Assembly: GCF_013744875.1 (NCBI RefSeq)
Contig: NZ_CP059399.1
Span: 4,588,001 to 4,652,000 of the forward strand
DNA from: Nocardia huaxiensis
GTDB taxonomy: Bacteria; Actinomycetota; Actinomycetes; Mycobacteriales; Mycobacteriaceae
DNA: 64,000 nucleotides
Direction of reading: 5' to 3'
Every line of letters starts with the position of its first letter. Position 1 is the first letter of the stretch. This document shows, piece by piece, positions 24,554 to 31,786 of the stretch. Under the pieces are notes generated by a model. It was not told the DNA's origin. It worked only from the letters and a program-made list of their open reading frames with translations, and did no database searches. The position numbers and the translations under genes are program-made.

Positions 24554-26314
24554 ATGGATCGAAACGCGTTCGTCCACGTGATGAACGAGGCGAGCGGCAT
24601 GCTCGAGGCGGGGGACGCGGCAGGAGCTCTGGCGCGATTGACCGCCTTCGATGATGCGCTGGGGGAGCAGCCTGATCCACAGGACTACGGGTGGATCGTG
24701 TCGTATCGGTTCCGATCCGCTTTCGGGGCGGGGGATTACGCGCAGGCGCTGCATATCGCGGAGAACGGGCCGGCCCGATTCGCGGCCGACATTCCGTCGG
24801 GCAGCATGGCGACGATGTACTCCATGGCGGTCGAGGCCGCCACCCAGCTCGGGCGGGCCGAATCGGCGGTTGCCATGGCGGACAAGTGCATCGCGCTGCG
24901 GCGGCAGGTCGGGACGCACGACGAAGTCCTGATGGGGGCCATGACGGCCTGCACGCTGCTGGGGGACCTCGAACGATTCGATCTCGCCACGCGGTACGCG
25001 CTGCTGCTCATCGCCGAGGGCGAGGGGGCCGAGAAATACCGGGCCTACGGGTATTACGCGCTGTGCGCCGCGCTCGAGCACAAGGTCGGGGACGGGGTGT
25101 TCGCCACACTGTGGAGTGGGCGGGACTGGCTCGGGAGCGTCGACAATGAATTCGCCCGGGAGGCACGGGCTTACCTCGACAACTCGCTGACGGTCCGGGA
25201 CCTGCTCGCACAGCAGCAGCCCGCGGCCGGGGCCCAGTTCCCGCCTCCGGCCGGGGCAGCGGGCGGGCTGCCGCTACCCCCGCCGACGAGTCCTGCCGCT
25301 GGAGGTGTGCCGCTACCTCCGCCGGGTGGTCCCGCCACAGGAGGGGTGCCCCTACCTCCGCCGATGGGACAGGGGGACAGCGGAATTCCGCTGCTGCCGC
25401 CGAATCCTGGTGGCAGCGCACCGATTTCGCTGCCGCCGCCCGGACCGGCCAGCGTCCCGATACCCCTGCCGCCGCCGGATGGTGTGGCCGCGGTGCCACT
25501 ACCTCCGCCGCCCGCGCAACCGAATCCGTTCGGGGGGCCGGTGCCCGGGCTGGAGCCCGCGGATCCGCCCGCGCCGCAACCGTTTCCCATGGACGCGCCG
25601 ACGCAGTACCTGCCTGTTTCCGGAACCTTCACCGTGCCTGCGGATCTCGAATCGCAGCCGGCTCCCCGGGAGGCGCTGCTCGACGCACTGCACGGGGCCG
25701 GGCACGGCACGAATCTCGTGCACGGGCAGCCGCCCGCGGATCAGTGCGCGGGCGGGGAGACCGCGGACGCCTTGCTGGCGGCGGGACGGCCCGGGGTGGC
25801 CGCGGCCGCGTACCGGGCGCTCATCGATGAAGCCATCGACAGCGGACATCCGGATCTACTGATCATGGGCAAAGCCGTGCTGGGCCTCATGATGGCGCTC
25901 ATCTTCGACAATCGCGTCGGTGAGGCGCATGCCGTGTGGATCGATGAGAGCGGGGCCACCGCCATCGGAATCCAGGCGCTCGAGCACGGACAGACCTCGG
26001 TGCACGATCTGCACGGGTACCGGCTGCTCGAGGCGTATTTCCATGCGCTGGCGGTCACCGATCGCGACAGTGCGCTGCACGCGGTGAACACGATCATGAA
26101 CTCGTGTGTGGACTACGCGTTCGAACGCGAGCGCGAGGTCGTGCCGGGGATGATCAACAACTGGCGGCGGCACCTGTACGAACTGTTCGACGACAACCCG
26201 CCTCCGGACATCTTCGGTCCGGTCGAGGCCGCGGAAGCCCGCTGGGGGCAACCGGTTCCGCTGGGACCGCTGTACTGGTCGCGCCCCTCACCATGGGTCG
26301 TCGACTGGCTGTGA
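24554..26314 (+). CDS. Unknown two-domain protein with proline-rich insert; paralogue of 31787-33058
   Basis: 586 residues. Residues 1-221 form a helical domain (YGWIVSYRFR at 46-54, GTHDEVLM at 120-127, TLWSGRDWLG at 185-194). Residues 222-395 are low-complexity with PLPPP-type repeats. Residues 396-586 form a second helical domain (GETADALLA, a later MINNWRRHLYELF, then WGQP near the end). Both domains align with the protein at 31787-33058, which lacks the insert. The helices and GDxxxAL turns hint at a TPR-like solenoid, but this is inference. No signal peptide or membrane segment. ATG 24554 is preferred over TTG 24548. The last 27 bases overlap the convergent MerR gene. Function unknown. 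Confidence 0.8.
   Translation: MDRNAFVHVMNEASGMLEAGDAAGALARLTAFDDALGEQPDPQDYGWIVSYRFRSAFGAGDYAQALHIAENGPARFAADIPSGSMATMYSMAVEAATQLGRAESAVAMADKCIALRRQVGTHDEVLMGAMTACTLLGDLERFDLATRYALLLIAEGEGAEKYRAYGYYALCAALEHKVGDGVFATLWSGRDWLGSVDNEFAREARAYLDNSLTVRDLLAQQQPAAGAQFPPPAGAAGGLPLPPPTSPAAGGVPLPPPGGPATGGVPLPPPMGQGDSGIPLLPPNPGGSAPISLPPPGPASVPIPLPPPDGVAAVPLPPPPAQPNPFGGPVPGLEPADPPAPQPFPMDAPTQYLPVSGTFTVPADLESQPAPREALLDALHGAGHGTNLVHGQPPADQCAGGETADALLAAGRPGVAAAAYRALIDEAIDSGHPDLLIMGKAVLGLMMALIFDNRVGEAHAVWIDESGATAIGIQALEHGQTSVHDLHGYRLLEAYFHALAVTDRDSALHAVNTIMNSCVDYAFEREREVVPGMINNWRRHLYELFDDNPPPDIFGPVEAAEARWGQPVPLGPLYWSRPSPWVVDWL
25217..25738 (+). repeat. Proline-rich repeat insert (PLPPP units)
   Basis: DNA coding residues 222-395 of the unknown protein, with at least seven P-L-P-P-P or closely related units separated by Gly/Ala linkers. 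It replaces a 17-residue linker in the paralogue, so it is either an insertion here or a loss there. Confidence 0.75.
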
Positions 26315-26704
26315 ACCGGCCACGCCGGGCCCGCGCGAGCGGCGGTCGGCCGCCAGCACCGTCTCCAGGTAGGCGGCGATGGCGTCGCGATTGCGGATCA
26401 TCACCTCGATGTGGCCGGTCATCCGATCGCGTTCGCGTTCCAGGGTTTCGATCATCTCCGGTGTCGGATCGGCGAAGTGGATGACCCGGGGTGTGTTCAG
26501 GCAGGGCAGGATCTTCCTGATGATGCGGGTGGGCAGGCCCGCATCGAGCAGCCCCCGGATCTGCGCCACGCGATCGACCAGCGCTTCGTCATAGGACCGG
26601 TAGCCGTTGCCGCAGCGACTGGAGACGATCAGACCCTGTTCCTCGTAGTAGCGCAGCAGCCGAGGCGTGGTGCCGCTGCGTTTGGCCAGCTCTCCGATGC
26701 GCAT
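26288..26704 (-). CDS. MerR-family transcription regulator
   Basis: 138 residues. MRIGELAKRSGTTPRLLRYYEEQGL at the N terminus is the MerR winged helix-turn-helix, followed by a dimerisation coiled coil (residues 80-120: ERERDRMTGHIEVMI). The effector domain is short, as in one-component drug or oxidative-stress sensors, and no Cys cluster for metal is present. It is divergent from the MFS exporter at 26763 with a palindrome between them, so it probably controls that gene. Confidence 0.88.
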   Translation of the reverse strand: MRIGELAKRSGTTPRLLRYYEEQGLIVSSRCGNGYRSYDEALVDRVAQIRGLLDAGLPTRIIRKILPCLNTPRVIHFADPTPEMIETLERERDRMTGHIEVMIRNRDAIAAYLETVLAADRRSRGPGVAGSQPVDDPW

Positions 26705-26727
26705 ATGAGGTACCTCACGAGACTTGA

Positions 26728-26747
26728 CCTTCACACTGGTGTGAGGG
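26728..26747. promoter_or_regulatory. MerR operator between regulator and MFS gene
   Basis: CCTTCACAC-TG-GTGTGAGGG, eight of nine pairs match. TTGACC at 26724-26729 overlaps its left edge and would be the -35 box of the exporter promoter, so the operator fills the spacer as is normal for MerR-controlled promoters. Confidence 0.7.
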
Positions 26748-26762
26748 TTCGAGCATTCGTGC

Positions 26763-27953
26763 ATGATCAATCGCACTGCCGAGCAGAACATTCCGGACCG
26801 AACCGAAAACCCTCCGCGACTACCGATCTCACCGCTGCTGGCGCTGGGCACGGCGGCCTTCCTGACCGTGCTCACCGAGGCGCTGCCCGCGGGCGTGCTA
26901 CCGGGAATGAGCGCCGATCTGCGCGTCGGCGAGGCCGCGACCGGACAGCTCGTCACCGTCTACGCGATCGGCACCGCGCTGTCGGCGATTCCGCTGCTGG
27001 CCGCGACGGCGGGCTGGCGGCGCAAACGCCTGCTGCTCGCCGGGATGAGCGGATTCCTGGTGGCGAACACCGTGACCGCGATGTCGACCGTGTTCACCGT
27101 GACCCTGGTCGCGCGGTTGCTGGCTGGTATCGCCGCCGGCGTGGTGTGGGCGCTGCTGGCCGGCTACGCGCGGCGCATGGTGCCGGAATCATTGCAGGGC
27201 AGGGCCATTGCCATGGTGATGGCGGGCATTCCGCTCGCGCTGTCGCTGGGCATTCCGGCCGGCACTTTCCTGGGCGAGGCCCTGAACTGGCAGGTCACCT
27301 TCGGCCTGATGTCGATCCTGGCGGTGGTGCTCATCGGATGGATGGTGGCCGCGGTGCCCGACTTCCCGGGACAGGCGTCGGCGACCGGCCTGCCGATCGC
27401 CGCGACCGCGGCCCGGCCGGGCGTGGCGGTGATCCTGTTCGTGACGCTGACTTTCGTTCTCGCGCACAATATTCTGTACACCTACATCGCCACCTTCCTC
27501 GCCGAGGTCGGCCTGCACGGCCAGGTCGGAGCCGTCCTGCTGGTGTTCGGCATCGCGTCGATGGCGAGCATCTGGTTCACCGGTGTCCACATCGACCGCC
27601 GGCTGCGCGGATTGATCATCGCCGCAACGGTTCTCGTCGCCGTGGCGGCGGCGATCCTCGCATTCCGCTCCGGCAGTGCGCCTCTCGTGTACGTCGCAGC
27701 GGCGCTGTGGGGTCTGGGCTGGGGTGGCGTGCCGACCCTGCTGCAGACCGCGGCCGCCAAAACCGGTGGGGACGTGGCCGATACCGCGCAGGCCATGCTG
27801 GTGACGCTGTGGAATGTCGCCATGGCCGGCGGCGGGGTGGCCGGTGGTGCGCTGCTGGACGCGTTCGGCCCCCGCGTCTTCCCCTGGGCGGTGCTGGCAC
27901 TGCTCGCCCCGACGGCCCTGGCGATCGGCGTGGCGCGCACCGCCTGGCGCTGA
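26763..27953 (+). CDS. MFS transporter, DHA1-like drug/arabinose efflux type
   Basis: 396 residues with 12 hydrophobic segments. The N-terminal EALPAGVLPGMSADLRVGEAATGQ and the GWRRKR motif-A-like loop are typical of the AraJ/DHA1 efflux subgroup. It likely exports a small organic compound sensed by the divergent MerR regulator. The ArsC-family gene follows 22 bases downstream with its own probable promoter. Confidence 0.87.
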   Translation: MINRTAEQNIPDRTENPPRLPISPLLALGTAAFLTVLTEALPAGVLPGMSADLRVGEAATGQLVTVYAIGTALSAIPLLAATAGWRRKRLLLAGMSGFLVANTVTAMSTVFTVTLVARLLAGIAAGVVWALLAGYARRMVPESLQGRAIAMVMAGIPLALSLGIPAGTFLGEALNWQVTFGLMSILAVVLIGWMVAAVPDFPGQASATGLPIAATAARPGVAVILFVTLTFVLAHNILYTYIATFLAEVGLHGQVGAVLLVFGIASMASIWFTGVHIDRRLRGLIIAATVLVAVAAAILAFRSGSAPLVYVAAALWGLGWGGVPTLLQTAAAKTGGDVADTAQAMLVTLWNVAMAGGGVAGGALLDAFGPRVFPWAVLALLAPTALAIGVARTAWR

Positions 27954-27963
27954 GGGCGGCACC

Positions 27964-27969
27964 TAGACT
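27964..27969 (+). promoter_or_regulatory. -10 box giving a probable leaderless arsC-like mRNA
   Basis: TAGACT ends six bases before the ATG at 27976, with no Shine-Dalgarno sequence. Confidence 0.5.
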
Positions 27970-27975
27970 GGCGGC

Positions 27976-28338
27976 ATGGCAGAGGTCGAGATCTGGCACA
28001 ACCCGAAATGCTCGAAGAGCCGCGCCGCCAAGTCGGTGCTCGACGACACCGGCGCCGAGTACACCGAGCGCCGCTATCTCGACAATCCGCCCAGCGCCGC
28101 CGAAATCCGGGATGTGCTGGGCAAACTCGGGCTCGAGCCGTGGGATATCACCCGCACCGCGGAGGCCGAGGCCAAGGAGCTCGGCGTCTCCGGGTGGGGG
28201 CGCACGGCCGCTGATCGGAACCGCTGGATCGAGGCGCTCGCCGCGCATCCGCGACTGATCCAGCGGCCCATCGTGTTCACCGCGGACGGGCGGGCCATTC
28301 TCGCCCGCGACGAGGACGCCCTCGGCGAACTGCGCTGA
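27976..28338 (+). CDS. ArsC/Spx-family arsenate reductase-like protein
   Basis: 120 residues with the thioredoxin-like ArsC fold. WHNPKCSKSR places the single Cys at residue 12, the position of the E. coli plasmid ArsC nucleophile. RYLDNPPSAAEI and IQRPIVFTADGRAILAR are family hallmarks. With one Cys it would need glutaredoxin- or mycothiol-type help. Many such chromosomal proteins have no proven arsenate activity, and no other ars gene is nearby. Confidence 0.85.
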   Translation: MAEVEIWHNPKCSKSRAAKSVLDDTGAEYTERRYLDNPPSAAEIRDVLGKLGLEPWDITRTAEAEAKELGVSGWGRTAADRNRWIEALAAHPRLIQRPIVFTADGRAILARDEDALGELR

Positions 28339-28354
28339 GGCCCTGCCGCGGCTC

Positions 28355-28810
28355 TCACGCGATCCGGAATACCGGGAAACCCGGTGCGATATCGGCCAAT
28401 TCGGCGTCGGTGGCGTTCTTGGTGATGCCCTCGAAGAACTGGCCCACCTCCCAGCCCCAGCGCTTCAGGTACTCGCGCAGCACCGGGGTCTTGTCGGCAT
28501 CGGCCACCTCGACGGCGGTGAACGGTTCGGCCTTGCGGCCCAGGCGCAGTTCACCGGCGCCGGCGACGCGCAGGTTCTTCACCCACTGGGTCTGCCCGCG
28601 CGGGGCCACCAGGTAGCGGGTGCCGTCCTCGGTGACCATCAGGTTGACCATGGTGGTGCGCCATTCGCCGCTCTTGCGTCCGCGCACGGCCAGCAGGCGC
28701 GAGCCCATGATGCTGATGCCGAGCTTGGGCAGCATATTGAAGAAGCGGTTCATCAGCGGCTCGATGCCCTTCGGGGCGATGTAGCGGGTGGCGGCGGTGT
28801 GCTGGTCCAT
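28355..28810 (-). CDS. Deazaflavin (F420)-dependent nitroreductase family protein, Ddn-like
   Basis: 151 residues. Third Ddn-like protein in the window: AVRGRKSGEWRTTMVNL near residue 42 and QTQWVKNLRVAG near 73 match the F420-binding split barrel. It is divergent from a TetR gene; two inverted repeats lie in the shared spacer, one 19-33 bases before this start. The physiological substrate is unknown. Induction by a toxic organic ligand of the TetR protein is plausible. Confidence 0.85.
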   Translation of the reverse strand: MDQHTAATRYIAPKGIEPLMNRFFNMLPKLGISIMGSRLLAVRGRKSGEWRTTMVNLMVTEDGTRYLVAPRGQTQWVKNLRVAGAGELRLGRKAEPFTAVEVADADKTPVLREYLKRWGWEVGQFFEGITKNATDAELADIAPGFPVFRIA

Positions 28811-28828
28811 GAGGCTTTCCTTCCCTTC

Positions 28829-28843
28829 GAGAGCGGTGCTCTC
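28829..28843. promoter_or_regulatory. TetR operator copy 1
   Basis: GAGAGC-GGT-GCTCTC, perfect six-base arms, closest to the Ddn-like gene. It shares its sequence with copy 2 at 28882-28896. Confidence 0.75.
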
Positions 28844-28881
28844 TGTTGAGATCAGTGTGCACCCATATCCGGTGCTCAGTC

Positions 28882-28896
28882 AAGAGCAGTGCTCTC
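28882..28896. promoter_or_regulatory. TetR operator copy 2
   Basis: AAGAGC-AGT-GCTCTC, five of six pairs match, closest to the TetR gene. Centre-to-centre distance to copy 1 is 53 bases, about five helical turns. Confidence 0.72.
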
Positions 28897-28935
28897 GAAA
28901 AGTTTCGACGCTCTCGAATGTGGCAGACTGTTCCC

Positions 28936-29625
28936 ATGAGCGTCGCCAAGACCGCCCGCGAACGGGCCCGCGCCGAGATCACCCGGGAGATCACCGATGC
29001 CGCGCGCCGGCAACTCGCCGAGAGCGGCGCGGCCGCCCTGTCGCTGCGCGCCATCGCCCGTGAGATGGGCATGGTGTCCTCGGCCATCTACCGGTACTTC
29101 CCGAGCCGCGACGAACTGCTGACCGCGCTCATCATCGAGGCGTACGACGCCATCGGCGCGGCGGTCGAAAAGGGCGTCGCCACTGCCGAGAATCCCCGCG
29201 CGCGATGGCGTGGGGCGGCGAATGCGGTGCGCGCGTGGGCGATCGCGCATCCCCATGAATACGCGCTGCTGTACGGCTCGCCGGTGCCGGGCTATCGCGC
29301 GCCGGAGGCCACCATCGCGCCCGCCTCCCGCGTGCCGATCGCGGTGCTGGGCGCGGTCCATCGGGCGTGGGAGAGTGGAACTCTCGCCGAGCACGGCGAC
29401 ACCCTCGACCCGGAACTGGCCGCGCAGGCGGCCGGGATCGCCGCGCAGTTCGCGCCCGGCCTGCCGGAGGCCGTCGTGGTCCGGACGGTGATCGCCTGGA
29501 CGCAGGTGTTCGGCGCGGTGAGCTTCGAGCTCACCGGCCAGTACGCCAACACCCTGGACCCGGCCGGGCCGCTGTTCGACTACAGCGTGAACGCCATGGC
29601 CGACCTCATCGGTCTGCGGGATTAG
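28936..29625 (+). CDS. TetR-family transcription regulator
   Basis: 229 residues. N-terminal helix-turn-helix around residues 30-62 (SLRAIAREMGMVSSAIYRYFPSR) followed by a helical ligand domain of the TetR_C type (WRGAANAVRAWAIAHPHEYALLYGSPVPGY). Divergent from the Ddn-like gene with two shared operators, so autoregulation and repression of the partner are expected. The stop lies against the convergent DUF4873 gene. Confidence 0.9.
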   Translation: MSVAKTARERARAEITREITDAARRQLAESGAAALSLRAIAREMGMVSSAIYRYFPSRDELLTALIIEAYDAIGAAVEKGVATAENPRARWRGAANAVRAWAIAHPHEYALLYGSPVPGYRAPEATIAPASRVPIAVLGAVHRAWESGTLAEHGDTLDPELAAQAAGIAAQFAPGLPEAVVVRTVIAWTQVFGAVSFELTGQYANTLDPAGPLFDYSVNAMADLIGLRD

Positions 29626-29975
29626 CCGGTAGCGCTGGGCTCCAAGGGAAATGGCGGCGCGCCGATCCCGACGATGCGCAGATCACCCCACGGATCGCGC
29701 TCCTGGAGCACGCCCGCGGTGGGATGTCCGCCGGGCACGGTGAGGAACACCTGCCCGCGCCCCGGCTCGGGCAGCTCCGCACCGTCGGTCGTGGAAACTC
29801 GCCCGTACCAATGGAATCGGCCGTCGATGGGATCCAGGTGGCCGTTCAGACGCACGGCCACGAGCACCTCGCAGCCCGGCGCGTCCAGCATGGCCGGACC
29901 CGAATACTCCGGCGCCGGTTCGGGTTCCGGCGCCGCCGCATCGTCGTAGCGGAACTTGCGGCGCCCGCGCCTCAC
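29622..29975 (-). CDS. Small DUF4873-like protein
   Basis: 117 residues. A basic start (RRGRRKFRYDD) and an acidic/Pro linker lead to a domain with YSGPAMLDAPGCEVLVAVRLNG, then DGRFHWYGRV and GDLRIVGIGAPPFPL, which match the DUF4873 domain often found at the end of flavin monooxygenases. Here it stands alone. GTG 29975 overlaps the stop of the AurF-like gene (GTGA), so the two are translated together and may act on the same substrate. Confidence 0.72.
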   Translation of the reverse strand: MRRGRRKFRYDDAAAPEPEPAPEYSGPAMLDAPGCEVLVAVRLNGHLDPIDGRFHWYGRVSTTDGAELPEPGRGQVFLTVPGGHPTAGVLQERDPWGDLRIVGIGAPPFPLEPSATG

Positions 29976-30871
29976 AGCAGCCCCTGCCGCCGCCAGATGC
30001 GCTTGCCCATCGGCCCGATCAAGCCCTGCTTGTCCAGGAACGCACCGAGATTCGCCGCGCCGAGCCCCAGTGCACGCCGGGAATGCGGGTTGGCCCGTGC
30101 GGCCCGGCGTGCGGCCCGGCCGTCCTCGAGGCCCGCGCGAACATACATGTGCCAGTTCGTCATCAGATGCACGAACAGCGGCGCGGCGATCGCGACACAC
30201 AGTTTCGTATACGCCAGTTCGGATTTCGACATCTCCGGCACCCGCCGCGCCAGCGCGTCCCGCGCGAAACCGATGTGCCGCGCCTCCTCGGTGACATGAA
30301 TCCGCATGGCGCGCGCCACGATCGGCTGCAATTCCGGATCATCGAGGGTGCGCCGCTGAATGGCGTCGAAGATCTCCTCGCCGACCAGCGCGCCCACCCA
30401 CACCATGGGCCCGCGCAGGAACTGCTGCAGTGAGCTGATCACCAGCCGCTCATAGCGATTGGGCCAGTACGGCCGCGCCTCGATGCGCTCGATGAGCCGC
30501 CCGAACATCATCATGTGCCGGCATTCGTCACCCATTTCGGTGAGCGTGTAGTGCGAATGCCGCGAGGTGGGATCACCGGCCATGAGCTCGCGCAACAGCA
30601 GCCGATTGAGCAGATTCTCGAACCAGATGCCCACCGACAGCACATTCGCGAGCTCCTGCCGGGACAGTTCCCGGCGCTGCTCGGCGGTCATGGCCTCCCA
30701 GAGGTCCGTGCCGTACAGCGACACCACCTCGGGCGGCAGAAAGAGTTTCTCCGGATCCAGCGGTGCGTCCCAGTCCAGATCGACCACCGGGTCGTAGGAC
30801 TTCTTGACCGATCCGGTCAGCAAACGCTGCGCGAAGGATTCGCGGGGGAGCAGTGTGGCCTCGTCGCCCAT
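29972..30871 (-). CDS. AurF-like diiron oxygenase
   Basis: 299 residues, all helical. Diiron ligands of the AurF type are visible: Glu in RQELAN (73) and GIWFEN (85), DECRH (115-119), GEEIFD (164-169), then IHVTEEARH (191-199). AurF relatives oxidise amines or other substrates with oxygen; some actinobacterial members act in lipid or pigment metabolism. ATG 30871 has GGAG five bases upstream. It is cotranscribed with the DUF4873-like gene and divergent from a TetR gene at 30949. The electron donor is not encoded next to it. Confidence 0.83.
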   Translation of the reverse strand: MGDEATLLPRESFAQRLLTGSVKKSYDPVVDLDWDAPLDPEKLFLPPEVVSLYGTDLWEAMTAEQRRELSRQELANVLSVGIWFENLLNRLLLRELMAGDPTSRHSHYTLTEMGDECRHMMMFGRLIERIEARPYWPNRYERLVISSLQQFLRGPMVWVGALVGEEIFDAIQRRTLDDPELQPIVARAMRIHVTEEARHIGFARDALARRVPEMSKSELAYTKLCVAIAAPLFVHLMTNWHMYVRAGLEDGRAARRAARANPHSRRALGLGAANLGAFLDKQGLIGPMGKRIWRRQGLL

Positions 30872-30922
30872 GACGGCTCCTGTCTCAAATAACTGATACA
30901 AGGCGTTACACTCAGATTAGTG

Positions 30923-30935
30923 GTACATGCTGTAT
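30923..30935. promoter_or_regulatory. Operator-like repeat between AurF-like and TetR genes
   Basis: GTACA-TGC-TGTAT, four of five pairs match. A TGATACA half-site lies at 30894-30900 and TGTATCG at 30931-30937. Likely bound by the adjacent TetR protein, but weaker than the other operators in the window. Confidence 0.4.
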
Positions 30936-30948
30936 CGGTCAACGGGAA

Positions 30949-31677
30949 ATGAGTATCGTGATGCGAGTGACCGGAACCAGCTCGAGACGACAATCCACGG
31001 CCGCCGACGGCCGGAGCACTCGCTGGAACGGCCACAAGGCCCAGCGTCGCGTCGCCATGCTCGACGCCGCCCTCGCCGTGATCGAGGACAACGGCATCGA
31101 GATCTCCGTGCAGCAGATCGCCGACCGCCTGCACGTGCCCCGCCCCGTCGTCTACCGCCACTTCGACGGCCGCGCCGACCTCGACGAGCAGATCCGCCGC
31201 CACATTCTGGATTCGCTACTGGCCGAACTGCTTCCGCGCCTGCGACCCGACGGCACCGTCCGCGATGCGGTGCGCGGCGCGGTCGGCACCTATGTGAGCT
31301 GGGTCGAGCAGCATCCGAACCTGCACCGCTTCCTGACCGCCGCCGCACCCCAGGGCGAATCCTCGAATGTGCTCGCCGGCGCCCGGGATCGCATCGGCGG
31401 CCAGCTGGCCGACACCTTCGCCGACACCCTGGCCCGCTTCGGCATCGACCGGAACCGCGCCCGCCCTATGGCTTTCGGCACGGTCGGCTTCGTCGACGGC
31501 GTCGTCAACAGCTGGCGCGCCGCGCCCACCCTCACCTCCGAACAGGTCGAGGGCATCCTCACCGAATCAGTGCTCTCCCTGCTCGAGGGCAATGCCCGCA
31601 GCCTCGACGTGCCACTGACCCGCGACACCCTCGTCGCCGAGGTCTTCGACCGCGCCCAGGCCCAGCGCATCAGCTGA
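30949..31677 (+). CDS. TetR-family transcription regulator
   Basis: 242 residues from ATG 30949; GTG 30958 or ATG 30961 are equally possible because the ribosome site is poor. Helix-turn-helix near residues 50-75 (SVQQIADRLHVPRPVVYRHFDGR) and a TetR ligand domain behind it. Divergent from the AurF-like/DUF4873 pair, which it presumably represses. Confidence 0.88.
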   Translation: MSIVMRVTGTSSRRQSTAADGRSTRWNGHKAQRRVAMLDAALAVIEDNGIEISVQQIADRLHVPRPVVYRHFDGRADLDEQIRRHILDSLLAELLPRLRPDGTVRDAVRGAVGTYVSWVEQHPNLHRFLTAAAPQGESSNVLAGARDRIGGQLADTFADTLARFGIDRNRARPMAFGTVGFVDGVVNSWRAAPTLTSEQVEGILTESVLSLLEGNARSLDVPLTRDTLVAEVFDRAQAQRIS

Positions 31678-31751
31678 CCGCAGCGCCGGTCATGCGCGCG
31701 GCCGGGCCGATGTGGCCTTGCCCGCACTGTCCCCGCGAATCCGGTGTGCGG

Positions 31752-31761
31752 CATACGATCC
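31752..31761 (+). promoter_or_regulatory. Shared upstream element CATACGATCC (copy 2)
   Basis: Identical ten bases to 24512-24521, 35 bases before the start codon (42 in the other copy). TACGAT fits a -10 box. Confidence 0.6.
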
Positions 31762-31786
31762 GGGTCAGTACCAGGGGAGGGGCACG

